A DNA stretch of 64,000 nucleotides from Bufo bufo (lineage: Eukaryota; Chordata; Amphibia; Anura; Bufonidae). The notes below the pieces were generated by a model. That model was not told the origin of the DNA. It saw only the letters and a program-made list of their open reading frames with translations, and ran no database searches. The position numbers and the translations under genes were made by a program. This document shows, in pieces, positions 43,204 to 52,302 of this stretch (its first letter is position 1; each line of letters opens with the position of its first letter). The DNA lies in assembly GCF_905171765.1 (NCBI RefSeq), contig NC_053391.1, forward strand, positions 656,427,750 through 656,491,749, given 5' to 3'.

Positions 43204-43302
43204 GCAATACTCGCCTCCGTGTCTTTAATAAAATCATGACTTTACGTTATGAAATAGGAAAATCATCTGATTTTATTACAAGACCCGGAGGCTTCGTATT
43301 GC
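43204..43302. repeat. DIRS internal complementary region (circle-junction record)
   Basis: First half, CCTCCGTGTCTTTAATAAAA to GGAAAATCAT, is the inverse of the left terminus. Second half, TGATTTTATTACAAGACCCG onward, is the inverse of the right terminus. The boundary AAAATCAT/CTGATTTT therefore records how the two ends are joined in the circular intermediate. Confidence 0.88.
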
Positions 43303-43312
43303 AAGTTCAAAG

Positions 43313-44280
43313 TTAAGACAAATTCTCAATAATTGCTGAGAAAACGTGAGGACCTGGCCGAAAATAAAATTCCCTAAATGTGGATACTCTGGACCAGTCC
43401 GCCAGTTTCAAAATGTCTTCCAGTCTGGCGCCAGAAACCGCCAAAGAGGTAGCAGATGCCCCCCTAGCGGAATGCGCCGAAAATATAGAAGTGTCCACGC
43501 CCGCAAGTTCCATAATCCACTTCATCCTCCTAGCCAGCGTGGGAGTGGTCACTGGGGCAAAAGGACGAATGGTAGAAAGGAAAAGCTGCGGAAACTCTCG
43601 TGACCGATGAAGAGAAGTACGCGCTTCATATTCTTTGAGGCACGCTACGGGACAAAGAGAAGACGAGGCCGGGAAAGCAGGATAAGAGACCGATCGTATG
43701 TGGGTCTTAGTCCTCCTAGAGATATCAAAGGAGACCCCCTCCGGGGTGTATGAGCGTGCATCATAGTCCAAAGCCCGGACGTCTGAAACCCGCTTGCAGG
43801 AAATAAGACAAAAAAGAGTGACTAGCTTCGCCGACAGTTGCCGCAGGGAAAGGTCCGCATTCTGAGGCCAAGAAGATAAAAAGGAAAGGACACAAGACAC
43901 ATCCCAAGTGGTAGAAAATCTAGGCCTAGGAGGACGAGACATCCGAGAACCGCGCAGGAGACGACATACTAAAGGATGTTGCCCCGCCGGAGTACCATCA
44001 AAACCTTGATGGGAGGCAGAAATAGCCGACCTGAACAGGCTGATGTGCGATAAACCTTGCCCTGGTCAAACAAAGAAGATAGGAAATGTAAAATCTCCGT
44101 TACAGGTGCCGATACGGGATCCAAGTCCCTAGCCATGCACCAGCGAGCCCAAGATCCCCAGGCTGATCTGTAAGATCTTCTGGTGCCTGGGGCCCATGCA
44201 TTTTCCAAAAGGACTCTAGCTGTTCCCGAAACACCTGGGACCTCCCAGGGTCCCCTGAAATCCGACACGCCAACAGGCGC
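43313..44280 (-). pseudogene. DIRS tyrosine recombinase, one frameshift
   Basis: The N-terminal core-binding domain is in the frame running to 43969: RVLLENAWAPGTRRSYRSAW, then WCMARDLDPVSAPVTEILHF. The catalytic domain is in 43942-43313: CKRVSDVRAL (first Arg), HSARGASATSLA (His-x-x-Arg), LADWSRVSTF and FREFYFRP (Tyr nucleophile). The R-H-R-Y set is complete. The two parts are joined by a single-base shift near 44035-44045. The 5' part overlaps the reverse-transcriptase frame, as in other DIRS elements. It would integrate the circular DNA. Confidence 0.88.
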
Positions 44281-46313
44281 AGGGATCCGTCCAGGAGAAG
44301 AGGATGTAGTTGGTGATTCGGACCTCGGAGGAGAGTCTGAGATGTCGGGAGCAGGTACGGGATCTCTATCAACATCTCCAGAAGGTGGGGAAACCATGAC
44401 TGGGAGTTCCAAAACGGGACCAACAGCACCAGATCCGCCGAATACCGTCGTACTTGAATCAGGGTCCTGGGAATCAGCTGGAATGGAGGAAACGTGTAGA
44501 GTAGATCTCTGGACCAATCCTGCAGGAACGCGTCCACCGCTTCGGCTTCCGGGTCCGGGCGCCAGCTGTAAAAGCGGTCTAGTTGCGAGTTCAGACGGGA
44601 AGCAAAGAGGTCGATGCAGAAAGGGCCCCAAACTGACATTAAGGAACGGAAAACCGTTAGATCTAACTGCCAGTCGCTGGAGTCGGAAAGATACCGAGAA
44701 GTCCAATCCGCATGAATGTTCTGGACCCCTGGAAGATATTCCGCCAAAACAACCAACTCCTTGTCTAGGCAGTAGTCCCAGAAATCCTTCGCCAAACGAG
44801 ACAAGATGGTGGAACGGGTTCCGCCCATGCCATTGATGTACCTCACCGCTGACACATTGTCCATGCGTAGTTGGATGCAGGATCTGGCCGTGTCCCTCGT
44901 GAAGCTCTTGATCGCGAAAGATCCAGCCAACAGTTCCAGCGCGTTGATATGGAATCCTGCCTCGGCCTCTGACCAACCGCCTCCAGTTGTGATCCCTTCG
45001 CAATGAGCTCCCCAGCCTGACAGGCTGGCATCCGAATCCACCACGAAATCCGGACGATGGCCGAAGATAGCCTTGCCATTCCAAGCTTGCAGATTGTGGA
45101 TCCACCAGGAAAGCTCCTCCTTGGTCTCCTCGTCCAGAGAGATCCAATCCGCGTAGGAAACTCCCGCCCGTAGGTGGGAAATCTTCAGGCGCTGAAGGGC
45201 CCGATAGTGAAGCGGAGCCGGAAAAACCGCCTGGATAGAAGAGGCCAGCAGACCTATGATCCTGGCTAGTTGGCGTAAAGGGATCTGGGCAGATGACCTG
45301 GCTTTGCACAATTCCTTCCGTATTGACCGAACCTTGGCCGGAGGTAGGCTGAGCGTTCCCGCCGTGGAATCCACCAGAAAACCCAAGAACTCCATCTCGC
45401 GAGACGGGATGAGGCAAGATTTCTCCTGATTGATGAGGAAACCCAGATCCGCAAGAAGATCCATGGTCCAATGCAGATGATTCAGCAGTACCGATCGATC
45501 CTGGGCCATGGTCAGAATGTCGTCCAGATATACGATAAGACGAACCCCTCGACTGCGTAACCATGCCATAGCCTGGCGCATCAGCTTGGTGAAGCACCAG
45601 GGAGCTGAAGAGAGGCCGAATGGGAGGCACGTGAACCGCCAAATCCTGTCCTGCCAAGAGAAACAGAGAAGATTTCTGGACGCGTCCTCCACCGGGACAG
45701 TAAGATAAGCGTCCTTCAAGTCCAACTTGACCATCCAATCGCCCATCTGTAGAAGGTCCCTAAGGAGATGGATGCCCTCCATCTTGAAATGACGGTATCT
45801 GACAAACGCGTTGAGGGCGCGTAAATTGATAACGGGCCGAAGTTGGCCCCCCTTCTTTGCCACCAGAAATATATTGCTGATTACCAAGCAAGGGGATACA
45901 GGAGCCGGTTCTATGGCTCCTTTGCGGACAAGATCCGACAGTTCTGAGTCGACCAGTATGCGGCTTTCCGCTGACAGCACCACAGGATGTGGATGTGGGA
46001 TGGACAGCGGGGAGGACGTCAGCTCGATGTGGAAACCCCTGACCGTGGATAGGACCCATTGGTCTGAGGTGATACGGGACCAAGCTGGAGAAAAAAGACG
46101 TAATCTGCCCCCTACACAAACACTTAAAGAATTGGAATGAGTTGGTAGACTCACCGTAGGGATGTCTGGAATTAGGATTTCCTCTATATCCTCTTGGACG
46201 CCAGGAACTTCCTCGTGAAGGGAAGAAGGATGACGGCTCCCGTCTATGCTCCTGGAAGGTAGCTCTCTGAGAAAAGGAGCCTCGGCCCGAACCACGGGAC
46301 TGAAACTGGGCAC
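44100..46313 (-). CDS. DIRS reverse transcriptase / RNase H
   Basis: 737 codons without a stop. The first codon of the open stretch is GTG, so the true start is unclear; expression may be by frameshift from gag or an internal ATG. Order: VCVGGRLRLFSPAWSRI (about 65-81), LRPVINLRALNAF, motif A VKLDLKDAYLTVPV (about 195-208), motif B CLPFGLSSAPWCF, motif C VYLDDILTMA (about 261-270). RNase H follows: VVDSDASLSGWGAH, INALELLAGSFAIKSF, RMDNVSAVRYI and NIHADWTSRY. Catalytic acids are all present. It copies the element RNA into DNA. Confidence 0.92.
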   Translation of the reverse strand: MPSFSPVVRAEAPFLRELPSRSIDGSRHPSSLHEEVPGVQEDIEEILIPDIPTVSLPTHSNSLSVCVGGRLRLFSPAWSRITSDQWVLSTVRGFHIELTSSPLSIPHPHPVVLSAESRILVDSELSDLVRKGAIEPAPVSPCLVISNIFLVAKKGGQLRPVINLRALNAFVRYRHFKMEGIHLLRDLLQMGDWMVKLDLKDAYLTVPVEDASRNLLCFSWQDRIWRFTCLPFGLSSAPWCFTKLMRQAMAWLRSRGVRLIVYLDDILTMAQDRSVLLNHLHWTMDLLADLGFLINQEKSCLIPSREMEFLGFLVDSTAGTLSLPPAKVRSIRKELCKARSSAQIPLRQLARIIGLLASSIQAVFPAPLHYRALQRLKISHLRAGVSYADWISLDEETKEELSWWIHNLQAWNGKAIFGHRPDFVVDSDASLSGWGAHCEGITTGGGWSEAEAGFHINALELLAGSFAIKSFTRDTARSCIQLRMDNVSAVRYINGMGGTRSTILSRLAKDFWDYCLDKELVVLAEYLPGVQNIHADWTSRYLSDSSDWQLDLTVFRSLMSVWGPFCIDLFASRLNSQLDRFYSWRPDPEAEAVDAFLQDWSRDLLYTFPPFQLIPRTLIQVRRYSADLVLLVPFWNSQSWFPHLLEMLIEIPYLLPTSQTLLRGPNHQLHPLLLDGSLRLLACRISGDPGRSQVFREQLESFWKMHGPQAPEDLTDQPGDLGLAGAWLGTWIPYRHL

Positions 46314-46380
46314 GGCCGGACAGGCGGCCCCTAAAGCTGGCGGCCCTGGTAGAGACCCTACCGTGAAAGACTCTTTTCAT
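45760..46380 (-). CDS. Arg/Gly-rich DIRS ORF overlapping the end of gag
   Basis: Starts with ATG at 46380 (MKRVFHGRVSTRAASFRGRL), 22 bases inside the end of the gag frame. Rich in Arg, Gly and Ser up to about 46135 (GSGRGSFSQRATFQ; GSSWRPRGYRGN). It then reads out of frame across the reverse transcriptase. The Arg/Gly part is probably the nucleic-acid-binding tail of Gag, separated by a +1/-1 shift. Whether this is a mutation or a programmed overlap cannot be told from one copy. Confidence 0.5.
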   Translation of the reverse strand: MKRVFHGRVSTRAASFRGRLSGRAQFQSRGSGRGSFSQRATFQEHRREPSSFFPSRGSSWRPRGYRGNPNSRHPYGESTNSFQFFKCLCRGQITSFFSSLVPYHLRPMGPIHGQGFPHRADVLPAVHPTSTSCGAVSGKPHTGRLRTVGSCPQRSHRTGSCIPLLGNQQYISGGKEGGPTSARYQFTRPQRVCQIPSFQDGGHPSP

Positions 46381-47539
46381 AGAGCCTTTGGGCCTTGTCT
46401 AGGGCAGTGAAAGCCCCCACAAATCTCCCAAGGTCCTTAATAAAAGGTTCTCCAAATAATAGGCCCTGGGCCTCTTTACCGGCCTCCGTAAGAGCTAAGT
46501 TGGATAGCTTGGGTTCTATTTTGAAAAGAATGGCTTTCCGCCTTTCTATAGCCAGGGACGTATTTACGTTTCCTGCTATGCAAATGGCACGTTGTACCCA
46601 TTCACGCAATTCAACAGGGTCAACCTGTTTATTGTCTGCATTAGCTACCTCCGCTAGGTCAAAGATTTTTGCTAATGGTCCAAAGATGTCCAGGAGTTTA
46701 TCCTGACAGGACCTTAATGCCGACTCCAGACCCCTACGCGGGTTCCAGCCGGTTTTTGCGAGGAACTGCGTCATTTTGGGGTCAACAGTAGGAGTCTCGC
46801 ATACCCTATTAGGGATGACAGGTCTGGGGCACTCCGCCCTAAGTTTATTGTGAGCCTCTTTGGAAAGAGGACAGCGCACTCTAGCCTCCAAATATTTGGA
46901 GACGTGCTCCAACGGTAACCACTCAGCCGAGCGGGGGTGGTGGAGCGAATCTGGGTCGAACAAGGGTTCCCCAGAGGGGTCCGTTAAAGATGCAGGCATA
47001 CCTTCTGCAGCGGACATAAGGGAGCTACACCCGGGTAGGGGGTTATCATCCATGACCCCAGATGGGTCCTCCTCTGCCTCCTCAAAGGCGTCATCCATAG
47101 CCTCCTCCTCGGATCTGACTTCAGAGTCGGAATCCACATCTTGTAGTGCTCTAGCACTTTTCCAATTGCGCGTGCGTTCTGCCTGACGCGTACAGGCTCT
47201 CTTGCGCGGACCAAGCGCGCCAACATTAGTGGAAACATCATCACCTTTACTACGTTTTCTGGAGGCATGAATCCCTGGCCCGGTGGGTGAGGACACCATG
47301 ACGGGCTGCGGGGTATGGGAGGTAGCAGGATGGGCAGCAAGGGCCTGAGTAATTGTTTGGGAAATGACAGAGGTCATAGATCCCATGGCTGCAGCAATGG
47401 CGTTAGATAGTGACGCCTGAAGATCAAAGGATTGATCACCAGAGGCCAAAGTATGACCATCCTCCCCCGAAGGGGTTAATTCAACTAGAGGAACGTCCTC
47501 CTCTGCAGGGCTCTGGCCACTATGCACATTTTTTGGCAT
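46358..47539 (-). CDS. DIRS Gag-like protein
   Basis: 393 residues from ATG at 47539 (MPKNVHSGQSPAEED). An acidic segment (about 140-165, SEVRSEEEAMDDAFEEAEED) and a conserved-looking block, EWLPLEHVSKYLEARVRCPL (about 210-229), are followed by WVQRAICIAGNVNTSLAIER and FVGAFTALDKAQRLYEK. Position upstream of the reverse transcriptase and overall design match ORF1 of vertebrate DIRS elements. The product presumably packages element RNA. Confidence 0.8.
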   Translation of the reverse strand: MPKNVHSGQSPAEEDVPLVELTPSGEDGHTLASGDQSFDLQASLSNAIAAAMGSMTSVISQTITQALAAHPATSHTPQPVMVSSPTGPGIHASRKRSKGDDVSTNVGALGPRKRACTRQAERTRNWKSARALQDVDSDSEVRSEEEAMDDAFEEAEEDPSGVMDDNPLPGCSSLMSAAEGMPASLTDPSGEPLFDPDSLHHPRSAEWLPLEHVSKYLEARVRCPLSKEAHNKLRAECPRPVIPNRVCETPTVDPKMTQFLAKTGWNPRRGLESALRSCQDKLLDIFGPLAKIFDLAEVANADNKQVDPVELREWVQRAICIAGNVNTSLAIERRKAILFKIEPKLSNLALTEAGKEAQGLLFGEPFIKDLGRFVGAFTALDKAQRLYEKSLSR

Positions 47540-48092
47540 ATTGAATGGATGGTAAGATCTGACTGACTGAGCAAACTGAACCAGCTCTGCTATATGCTGG
47601 CGATAGGGGAGTCAGAGGGTTAATAACCTAATTGAGGAATCAATATGAACTGGTGATGGGGATTTGCCCCAGGCCAGTAAGGAAAGGGATAAGCCGAAAG
47701 AAACCTGAAAGAAAAGCGCCGAAGGACGGACCGAGGCAGCAGGCAGCCGGCAGTTCTGATCAGCAAGATGCAGAGCGGAAGCGGAAGCGCCCGAGATCTC
47801 GCGAGATCACGGGCGCGCCTGCAAGAATGAAAGGGAGAGCCGCCGCAGCCGCACTGAGGTAAGAAGCGGCGGGAAAATGGTCTTAGTTTGATCAGACTTC
47901 TGCCTTTAGCAGAAGTCTGATCAGCACCATGGACAGCCATAGTAACCATCACTCGCTGCCACAACAGAGCAGCGGGTGATGGGGAGGGAGGGGGGCCCCT
48001 TCCCTCTGTGATCCCGTCAAGAATCGGGGGCTGAAAAGGCACAGCAGCCCCCAATGGGAGAGGGAGGGAGCCCTGTGTCCGTAAGAGGTTAA

Positions 48093-48394
48093 TACGTTGT
48101 CCATGTGGTCTTGCATACGTGGGTGAAACCACCCAGTGTGTACGAGACCGAATCTCTAAACATAAGTCAGATATATGCTGTCAAAAAACTGAATTACCTG
48201 TACCACATCACTTTTTCTCCGCCAAACACCAAATTAACCAACTCAAATTTCAGGTTCTGGAACAAATAACACCAGCTAGACGCGGAGGCAATAGAACGCC
48301 AGGTCTAAAACAACACGAGCCATTCTGGATATTTGAACTCAATACCTTGACACCACGTGGTTTAAATAGAGACTTTGACTTTTGTATATCCTAA
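48093..48394 (+). pseudogene. Duplicate of the Penelope GIY-YIG segment
   Basis: Part of B'. Same reading as 41075-41376 (AYVGETTQCVRDRISKHKS) with no difference seen. Isolated from any Penelope frame and not a separate gene. Confidence 0.85.
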
Positions 48395-48654
48395 ACCGTT
48401 TCTTGAGTTTGTGTTTCAATGAACTGTTTTCGTCTTATGTCTACCCCCACATCTGTTGTGCTATGTTAGAATATACTACATACACGTTTAGTAAGTTTTT
48501 TATATTTTCCTCCCTACAGATGAAATGAGCCCTAGCAGACAGGTAGTACTCCACCATGGGTATAGTATATCACACATAGTCGTATGAACTAATATGCATG
48601 TGGAATTTTAATTGTTAAACCATATATACTGTATATGTGATTTAGACTATACTT

Positions 48655-48846
48655 AGTAATTGTTTGGGAAATGACAGAGGTCATAGATCCCATGGCTGCA
48701 GCAATGGCGTTAGATAGTGACGCCTGAAGATCAAAGGATTGATCACCAGAGGCCAAAGTATGACCATCCTCCCCCGAAGGGGTTAATTCAACTAGAGGAA
48801 CGTCCTCCTCTGCAGGGCTCTGGCCACTATGCACATTTTTTGGCAT
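48655..48846 (-). pseudogene. Truncated duplicate of the DIRS gag start
   Basis: Part of A'. It repeats the first 64 or so codons from MPKNVHSGQSPAEED and then runs into B' sequence. This copy is the one nearest the DIRS 5' end, so a full-length transcript would meet it before the complete gag. Confidence 0.85.
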
Positions 48847-49189
48847 ATTGAATGGATGGTAAGATCTGACTGACTGAGCAAACTGAACCAGCTCTGCTAT
48901 ATGCTGGCGATAGGGGAGTCAGAGGGTTAATAACCTAATTGAGGAATCAATATGAACTGGTGATGGGGATTTGCCCCAGGCCAGTAAGGAAAGGGATAAG
49001 CCGAAAGAAACCTGAAAGAAAAGCGCCGAAGGACGGACCGAGGCAGCAGGCAGCCGGCAGTTCTGATCAGCAAGACGCAGAGCGGAAGCGGAAGCGCCCG
49101 AGATCTCGCGAGATCACGGGCGCGCCTGCAAGAATGAAAGGGAGAGCCGCCGCAGCCGCACTGAGGTAAGAAGCGGCGGGAAAATGGTC

Positions 49190-49489
49190 CGTCCGACAAG
49201 AGGAACAGGAGAGGTCACAGTAAGGCTAAGAAAGAGATAAGGGTGAAAGCGCTCCACCATACAGAGCGGGGGGGGGGGCGCCGATATAATTCCTAGGCAA
49301 CCGAACTATGTGATAAAACCTAGTAAAAAACAAGGGCAAGAATACATATATATAATATACACTCTGGAATAGCCCCAGAAAGGGGGAAAAAACAAATACA
49401 GATAAAATTAAAGTTAAAATCCCAAGATACAACGCAATATATGTGGTCACAAAGACAAATCAATATATCACACTACTTATCTGCGGTCA
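49190..49489. other. DIRS 5' leader
   Basis: Between A' and the right terminal repeat. Contains a G run (49267-49277) and AT-rich sequence; no ORF of note. Confidence 0.55.
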
Positions 49490-49656
49490 GCAGCAAAGAA
49501 AGAGGAGGTTTTGCAGGCGGTGTGGCCTTTTATAGAGAGACTGTGGGGAGGGGCTGATGACATGTTTCAATATTTTTATGTTTTCTTTGCTGCTATTGGT
49601 CAGAAGTAAAGAAGGAGAATAGCAATACGAAGCCTCCGGGTCTTGTAATAAAATCA
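49490..49656. repeat. DIRS right inverted terminal repeat
   Basis: Inverse of 42636-42802. Ends GGGTCTTGTAATAAAATCA at the Penelope repeat. Confidence 0.88.
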
Positions 49657-49925
49657 TGTTTCTTCTACTGTAATCATATAATAGCACAATCATGTGACAT
49701 ATAATATTTCATCTTCTATACGTGATATTTGAACCCTATTGTTTATGCAACTTTGTTCTTTTTTTATATATCAGGCCGTGAACAAGGTCTTGAATAAGAC
49801 CGAAACGTTGGCCAGTATACAACTATGAATTAATTTTCAGATGGATATATATGCAGTATATACAAAAAATATAAGAAAATAAATAAGATATTTATGCAAC
49901 ATTCTTTTTCGAGTGCCGTGGTCTT
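49657..49925. repeat. Right inverted terminal repeat of the Penelope-like element, outer part
   Basis: Inverse of 33447-33735. Starts TGTTTCTTCTACTG after the DIRS and ends GTGGTCTTCCTATT next to the hAT transposase frame. Confidence 0.85.
49772..49814 (+). ncRNA. Degenerate hammerhead-ribozyme-like motif
   Basis: GGCC, then GTGAACA in the core position, A, stem GGTCTT-GAAT-AAGACC, GAAAC, GTT, GGCC. Partner of 33571-33616 in the inverted repeat. Core positions 3 and 8 deviate from the consensus, so it is probably inactive. Confidence 0.45.
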
Positions 49926-49929
49926 CCTA

Positions 49930-50626
49930 TTAAGATTGGCGTTTCCTGAGGCTGGATGTGGAGGGCGGCTGTCGATGGGTTGGATGCAAGAATGATCTCA
50001 TATACGAAGTGACCAACACATCTTCAAACCGCCCTCTTGCAGGCACGGTAGAATTGGTACCTGCACCTGTTTCGCCAGCGCCCGCAACAGCAGAATGCAG
50101 CATCTCTCGCAGCAAGGCCTGGAAGTGCTGCATTCTGACAGCCCTCTGTGATACTGGTAACATGTCTGCCATTTTGTGTTTGTACAGGGGGTCTAAGTAC
50201 ATTGCCACCCAGTACTGGTCCTTGCCCTTAAGGCTTTTTATACGGGGGTCCCTCTTCAAACTTGCAAAAAATGGCCTGAGCAGGAAGTTGAAAACTGGCC
50301 TGGGGTAGAAAGGATTAATGTTTCTGAATATGTTATGTATACAGAAATATATTGCTGTGTGCACATATTTACTCTCCTGGCGGGGGCTGGTGACATCCTC
50401 CTCATCATGAGCTGAGGGGGGGGTAATCCGGCTGATGGTAGGGTCCCGCCTCTTCCGCTGCCACCTCCACCACTTCTCCAACATCAGGTGGGGGAGGGGC
50501 ATCCACATTCTGGGAGGGTCCCGCCTGCTCTCCCTCCTCCTCCTCATCTATGGAGATCTCCACCCACTCTAAATCCTCTGTTGAACGCCTGCGGCGGACT
50601 GAGGAAACTGAAACCCCTGTAATCAC
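49930..50626 (-). pseudogene. hAT transposase relic, central part, with a probable intron
   Basis: Reading from the right: an acidic segment (WVEISIDEEEEGEQAGPSQN), a shift near a C run (50415-50422), HDEEDVTSPRQE, then GTAAAT. About 73 bp later comes TTTCTACCCCAG, after which coding resumes with PVFNFLLRPFFASLKRDPRI, KDQYWVAMYLDPLYKHKM and AVRMQHFQALLREML. The middle matches the hAT RNase-H-like region (compare YWVATLLDPHYKDNI in the second hAT). It stops at the Penelope insertion and continues at 33446. Confidence 0.78.
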
Positions 50627-50634
50627 ACAATATT

Positions 50635-51429
50635 CATAATTTTTACAACCAACTCAGAACTCATAACAAATGCAAATTAAGTGGGGGATGTATCTAATGT
50701 AATGATGGACGGGGCCTTTTACTGGAATACAGAATGATGATTGCAGTTTATGTATACACACACACGTATATATATTTATGTGTGTGTGAAATGTACAAGA
50801 TCAGCCGGTTACATCATACATGTCTACCTCTTTGTGTGTATAAATATATATATATATACACTCACAGCGAGGTAGAGATGTATGGTGTAAACTGCTGATT
50901 TGCTACGTGTCACACCAGGTACTAAGTAATCATTTGTAAAGGGATTAAATACTTATTTGCATAACTGTATATATACATTACAGAGTGTAGGCGAGAGATA
51001 CAAAAGTAATGTAAGCATTGTACCTGGGCATTTTCTGTCAGGGATCTCTGTGATCCAGCCAATATGCCTCTTCTTTAAATCTGACCAATGTTTCATGCAG
51101 GCCTGGGCCCCTGATGTTTTGTCCCAGGCCCCGAATGTCCTGCCTGACTGTTAGATATCACTGTATTGCCATCATCAGGACGGCAATACAATTGAATCTA
51201 ATGCACTGCAAGAGCTGAAGGACCTGTGATGACCTCACAAGTCATGTGATCAGTTCTAAATGCAGTAGCTGAAAAGGACCTGGGATGATGTTACCATCAT
51301 GTGACCAGTGCAGGAGAGAACGCTCAGCAGTGAAGAGAAGCCCTGGGAAGAGGCTGAGGTGAGGTCTGCTACATGAGGAGAGGTAAGTGAAGATTACTCA
51401 GTGTGAGAGGCAGAGCAATGTTGGGAGTG
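50635..51429. other. Unassigned sequence with short microsatellites
   Basis: TG- and TA-rich runs at 50755-50790 and 50840-50865, and a hairpin near 51152-51197 (CACTGTATTGCC against GGCAATACAATTG). Probably the 5' region of the split hAT. No gene recognised. Confidence 0.4.
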
Positions 51430-52010
51430 GTAGTTATTTAACTGGGACTGTATGTTAGAGCTGAAGGGAGGGAAGTTATTTACATGGGACAGTGAGGTGG
51501 AGTGATGTTAATTACATGGGACTGAAATTTGGAAGTGGCTAGGGTAGGGTGATGTTATTTACATGGGACTGTATGTTCAGGGGTAATGTAATTTACATGG
51601 GACTGCATGTTGGAGGTAGCTGGGGAGAGGGTGATTTTATTTATATGGGGCTTTATGTTGAAGGTGTCTGGGGGAGGGAGTCATGTTGTTTATATGGGGC
51701 TGAATATTGAGGAGGTGATGTTATTTACACGGGACTGTATGTTAAAGGTGGCTGGGGAGGGGGTGATGTTATTTACATGGGACTGTATGTTGGAAGGGGC
51801 AGGAGAGATGGTGTGATGTTAATTACATGGGACTGTATTTTAGAGGGGGCTGTAGATAGAGAGGGATGTTATTTACACGGGACTGTATATTGTAGGGGGC
51901 TGAAGAGATGGTGTGATGGTATTTATATGGGACTCTATGGCGGAGGGAGGAAAATAGTGTTATTTACATGGGACTGTATAGCGGAGGTGCCGAGGAATTA
52001 TGATTTCTGA
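51430..52010. repeat. Degenerate minisatellite of roughly 55-65 bp
   Basis: Units contain GTGATGTTATTTACATGGGA, CTGTATGTTGGAGG and GGCTGGGGA. About ten copies of irregular length. The plus-strand ORFs here are repeat artefacts. Confidence 0.75.
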
Positions 52011-52014
52011 GGAC

Positions 52015-52255
52015 ACTAAACGGAGGAATATAACTACAGGGGCACTGCAGGCGGCATTATGAATATTAGGGGCGCTTCAGGGCGAGCATTATAACAGTAG
52101 CGGGTGATATAACTACAGGGGGCACTGCAGGCGGCATTATAAATACTTGGGGTACTTCAGGGTGAGCATTATAACATTAGTTGGCAGTATAAATACTGGG
52201 GGCACTGTGGGAGCATTTTAAATCTAGGGAACATTACTACTGGGGGGACTCTATA
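52015..52255. repeat. Second short minisatellite
   Basis: Units of about 60 bp with GGGGCACTGCAGGCGGCATT, ATAAATACTGGGG and CTTCAGGGYGAGCATTATAA. About four degenerate copies. Confidence 0.65.
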
Positions 52256-52302
52256 GGAGGGATCTACATTATTTCTACTAAGAGTACTATGAGGGCACTA
52301 TG

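Larger units (their letters stand above)
47348..49189. repeat. A-B'-A' rearrangement: copied segment flanked by a 535-bp direct repeat
   Basis: 47348-47882 (A) and 48655-49189 (A') are the same DIRS sequence at constant offset 1307, with one difference seen (GATGCAG/GACGCAG). Between them, 47882-48655 (B') is an indel-free copy of 40864-41637, offset 7018. B spans the right end of the TTAA element, its TTAA and the Penelope GIY-YIG region, so it was copied from DNA after those insertions. Each junction shares one base (C at 47882, A at 48655). This suggests two template switches, or an assembly artefact. Confidence 0.88.
42609..49656 (-). mobile_element. DIRS retrotransposon (tyrosine-recombinase type)
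   Basis: Three minus-strand coding blocks (gag-like, reverse transcriptase/RNase H, tyrosine recombinase) lie between inverted terminal repeats 42609-42802 and 49490-49656. An internal complementary region at 43204-43302 combines both outer ends. There is no target duplication; AATCA is present at both borders (42604-42608 and 49652-49656). The intact Penelope repeat near 33735 shows the empty site with one AATCA. About 1.3 kb of the length is the internal duplication at 47882-49189; without it the element is about 5.7 kb, normal for DIRS. Confidence 0.93.
33447..49925 (+). mobile_element. Penelope-like retroelement, hosting three later insertions
   Basis: Inverted terminal repeats are 33447-34225 and, on the right, 42117-42608 continued at 49657-49925. 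Both ends read AATAGGAAGACCACGGCACT from outside in. The interior plus strand encodes a Penelope-type reverse transcriptase and a C-terminal GIY-YIG domain, broken by frameshifts and a stop. The element lies in the middle of a hAT transposase frame. Nested inside it are 36352-37464, 38712-41070 and 42609-49656. Without them it is about 6 kb. Hammerhead-like motifs in the repeats fit the family. Confidence 0.85.

Noticed and set aside
43969..45738. 589-codon minus-strand ORF as a separate gene
   Set aside because: Most of it is an out-of-frame reading of the reverse transcriptase. Only its last ~100 codons are real (start of the tyrosine recombinase).
48093..48394. A second GIY-YIG endonuclease gene
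   Set aside because: Exact part of the 774-bp copied segment, without promoter or the rest of the protein.
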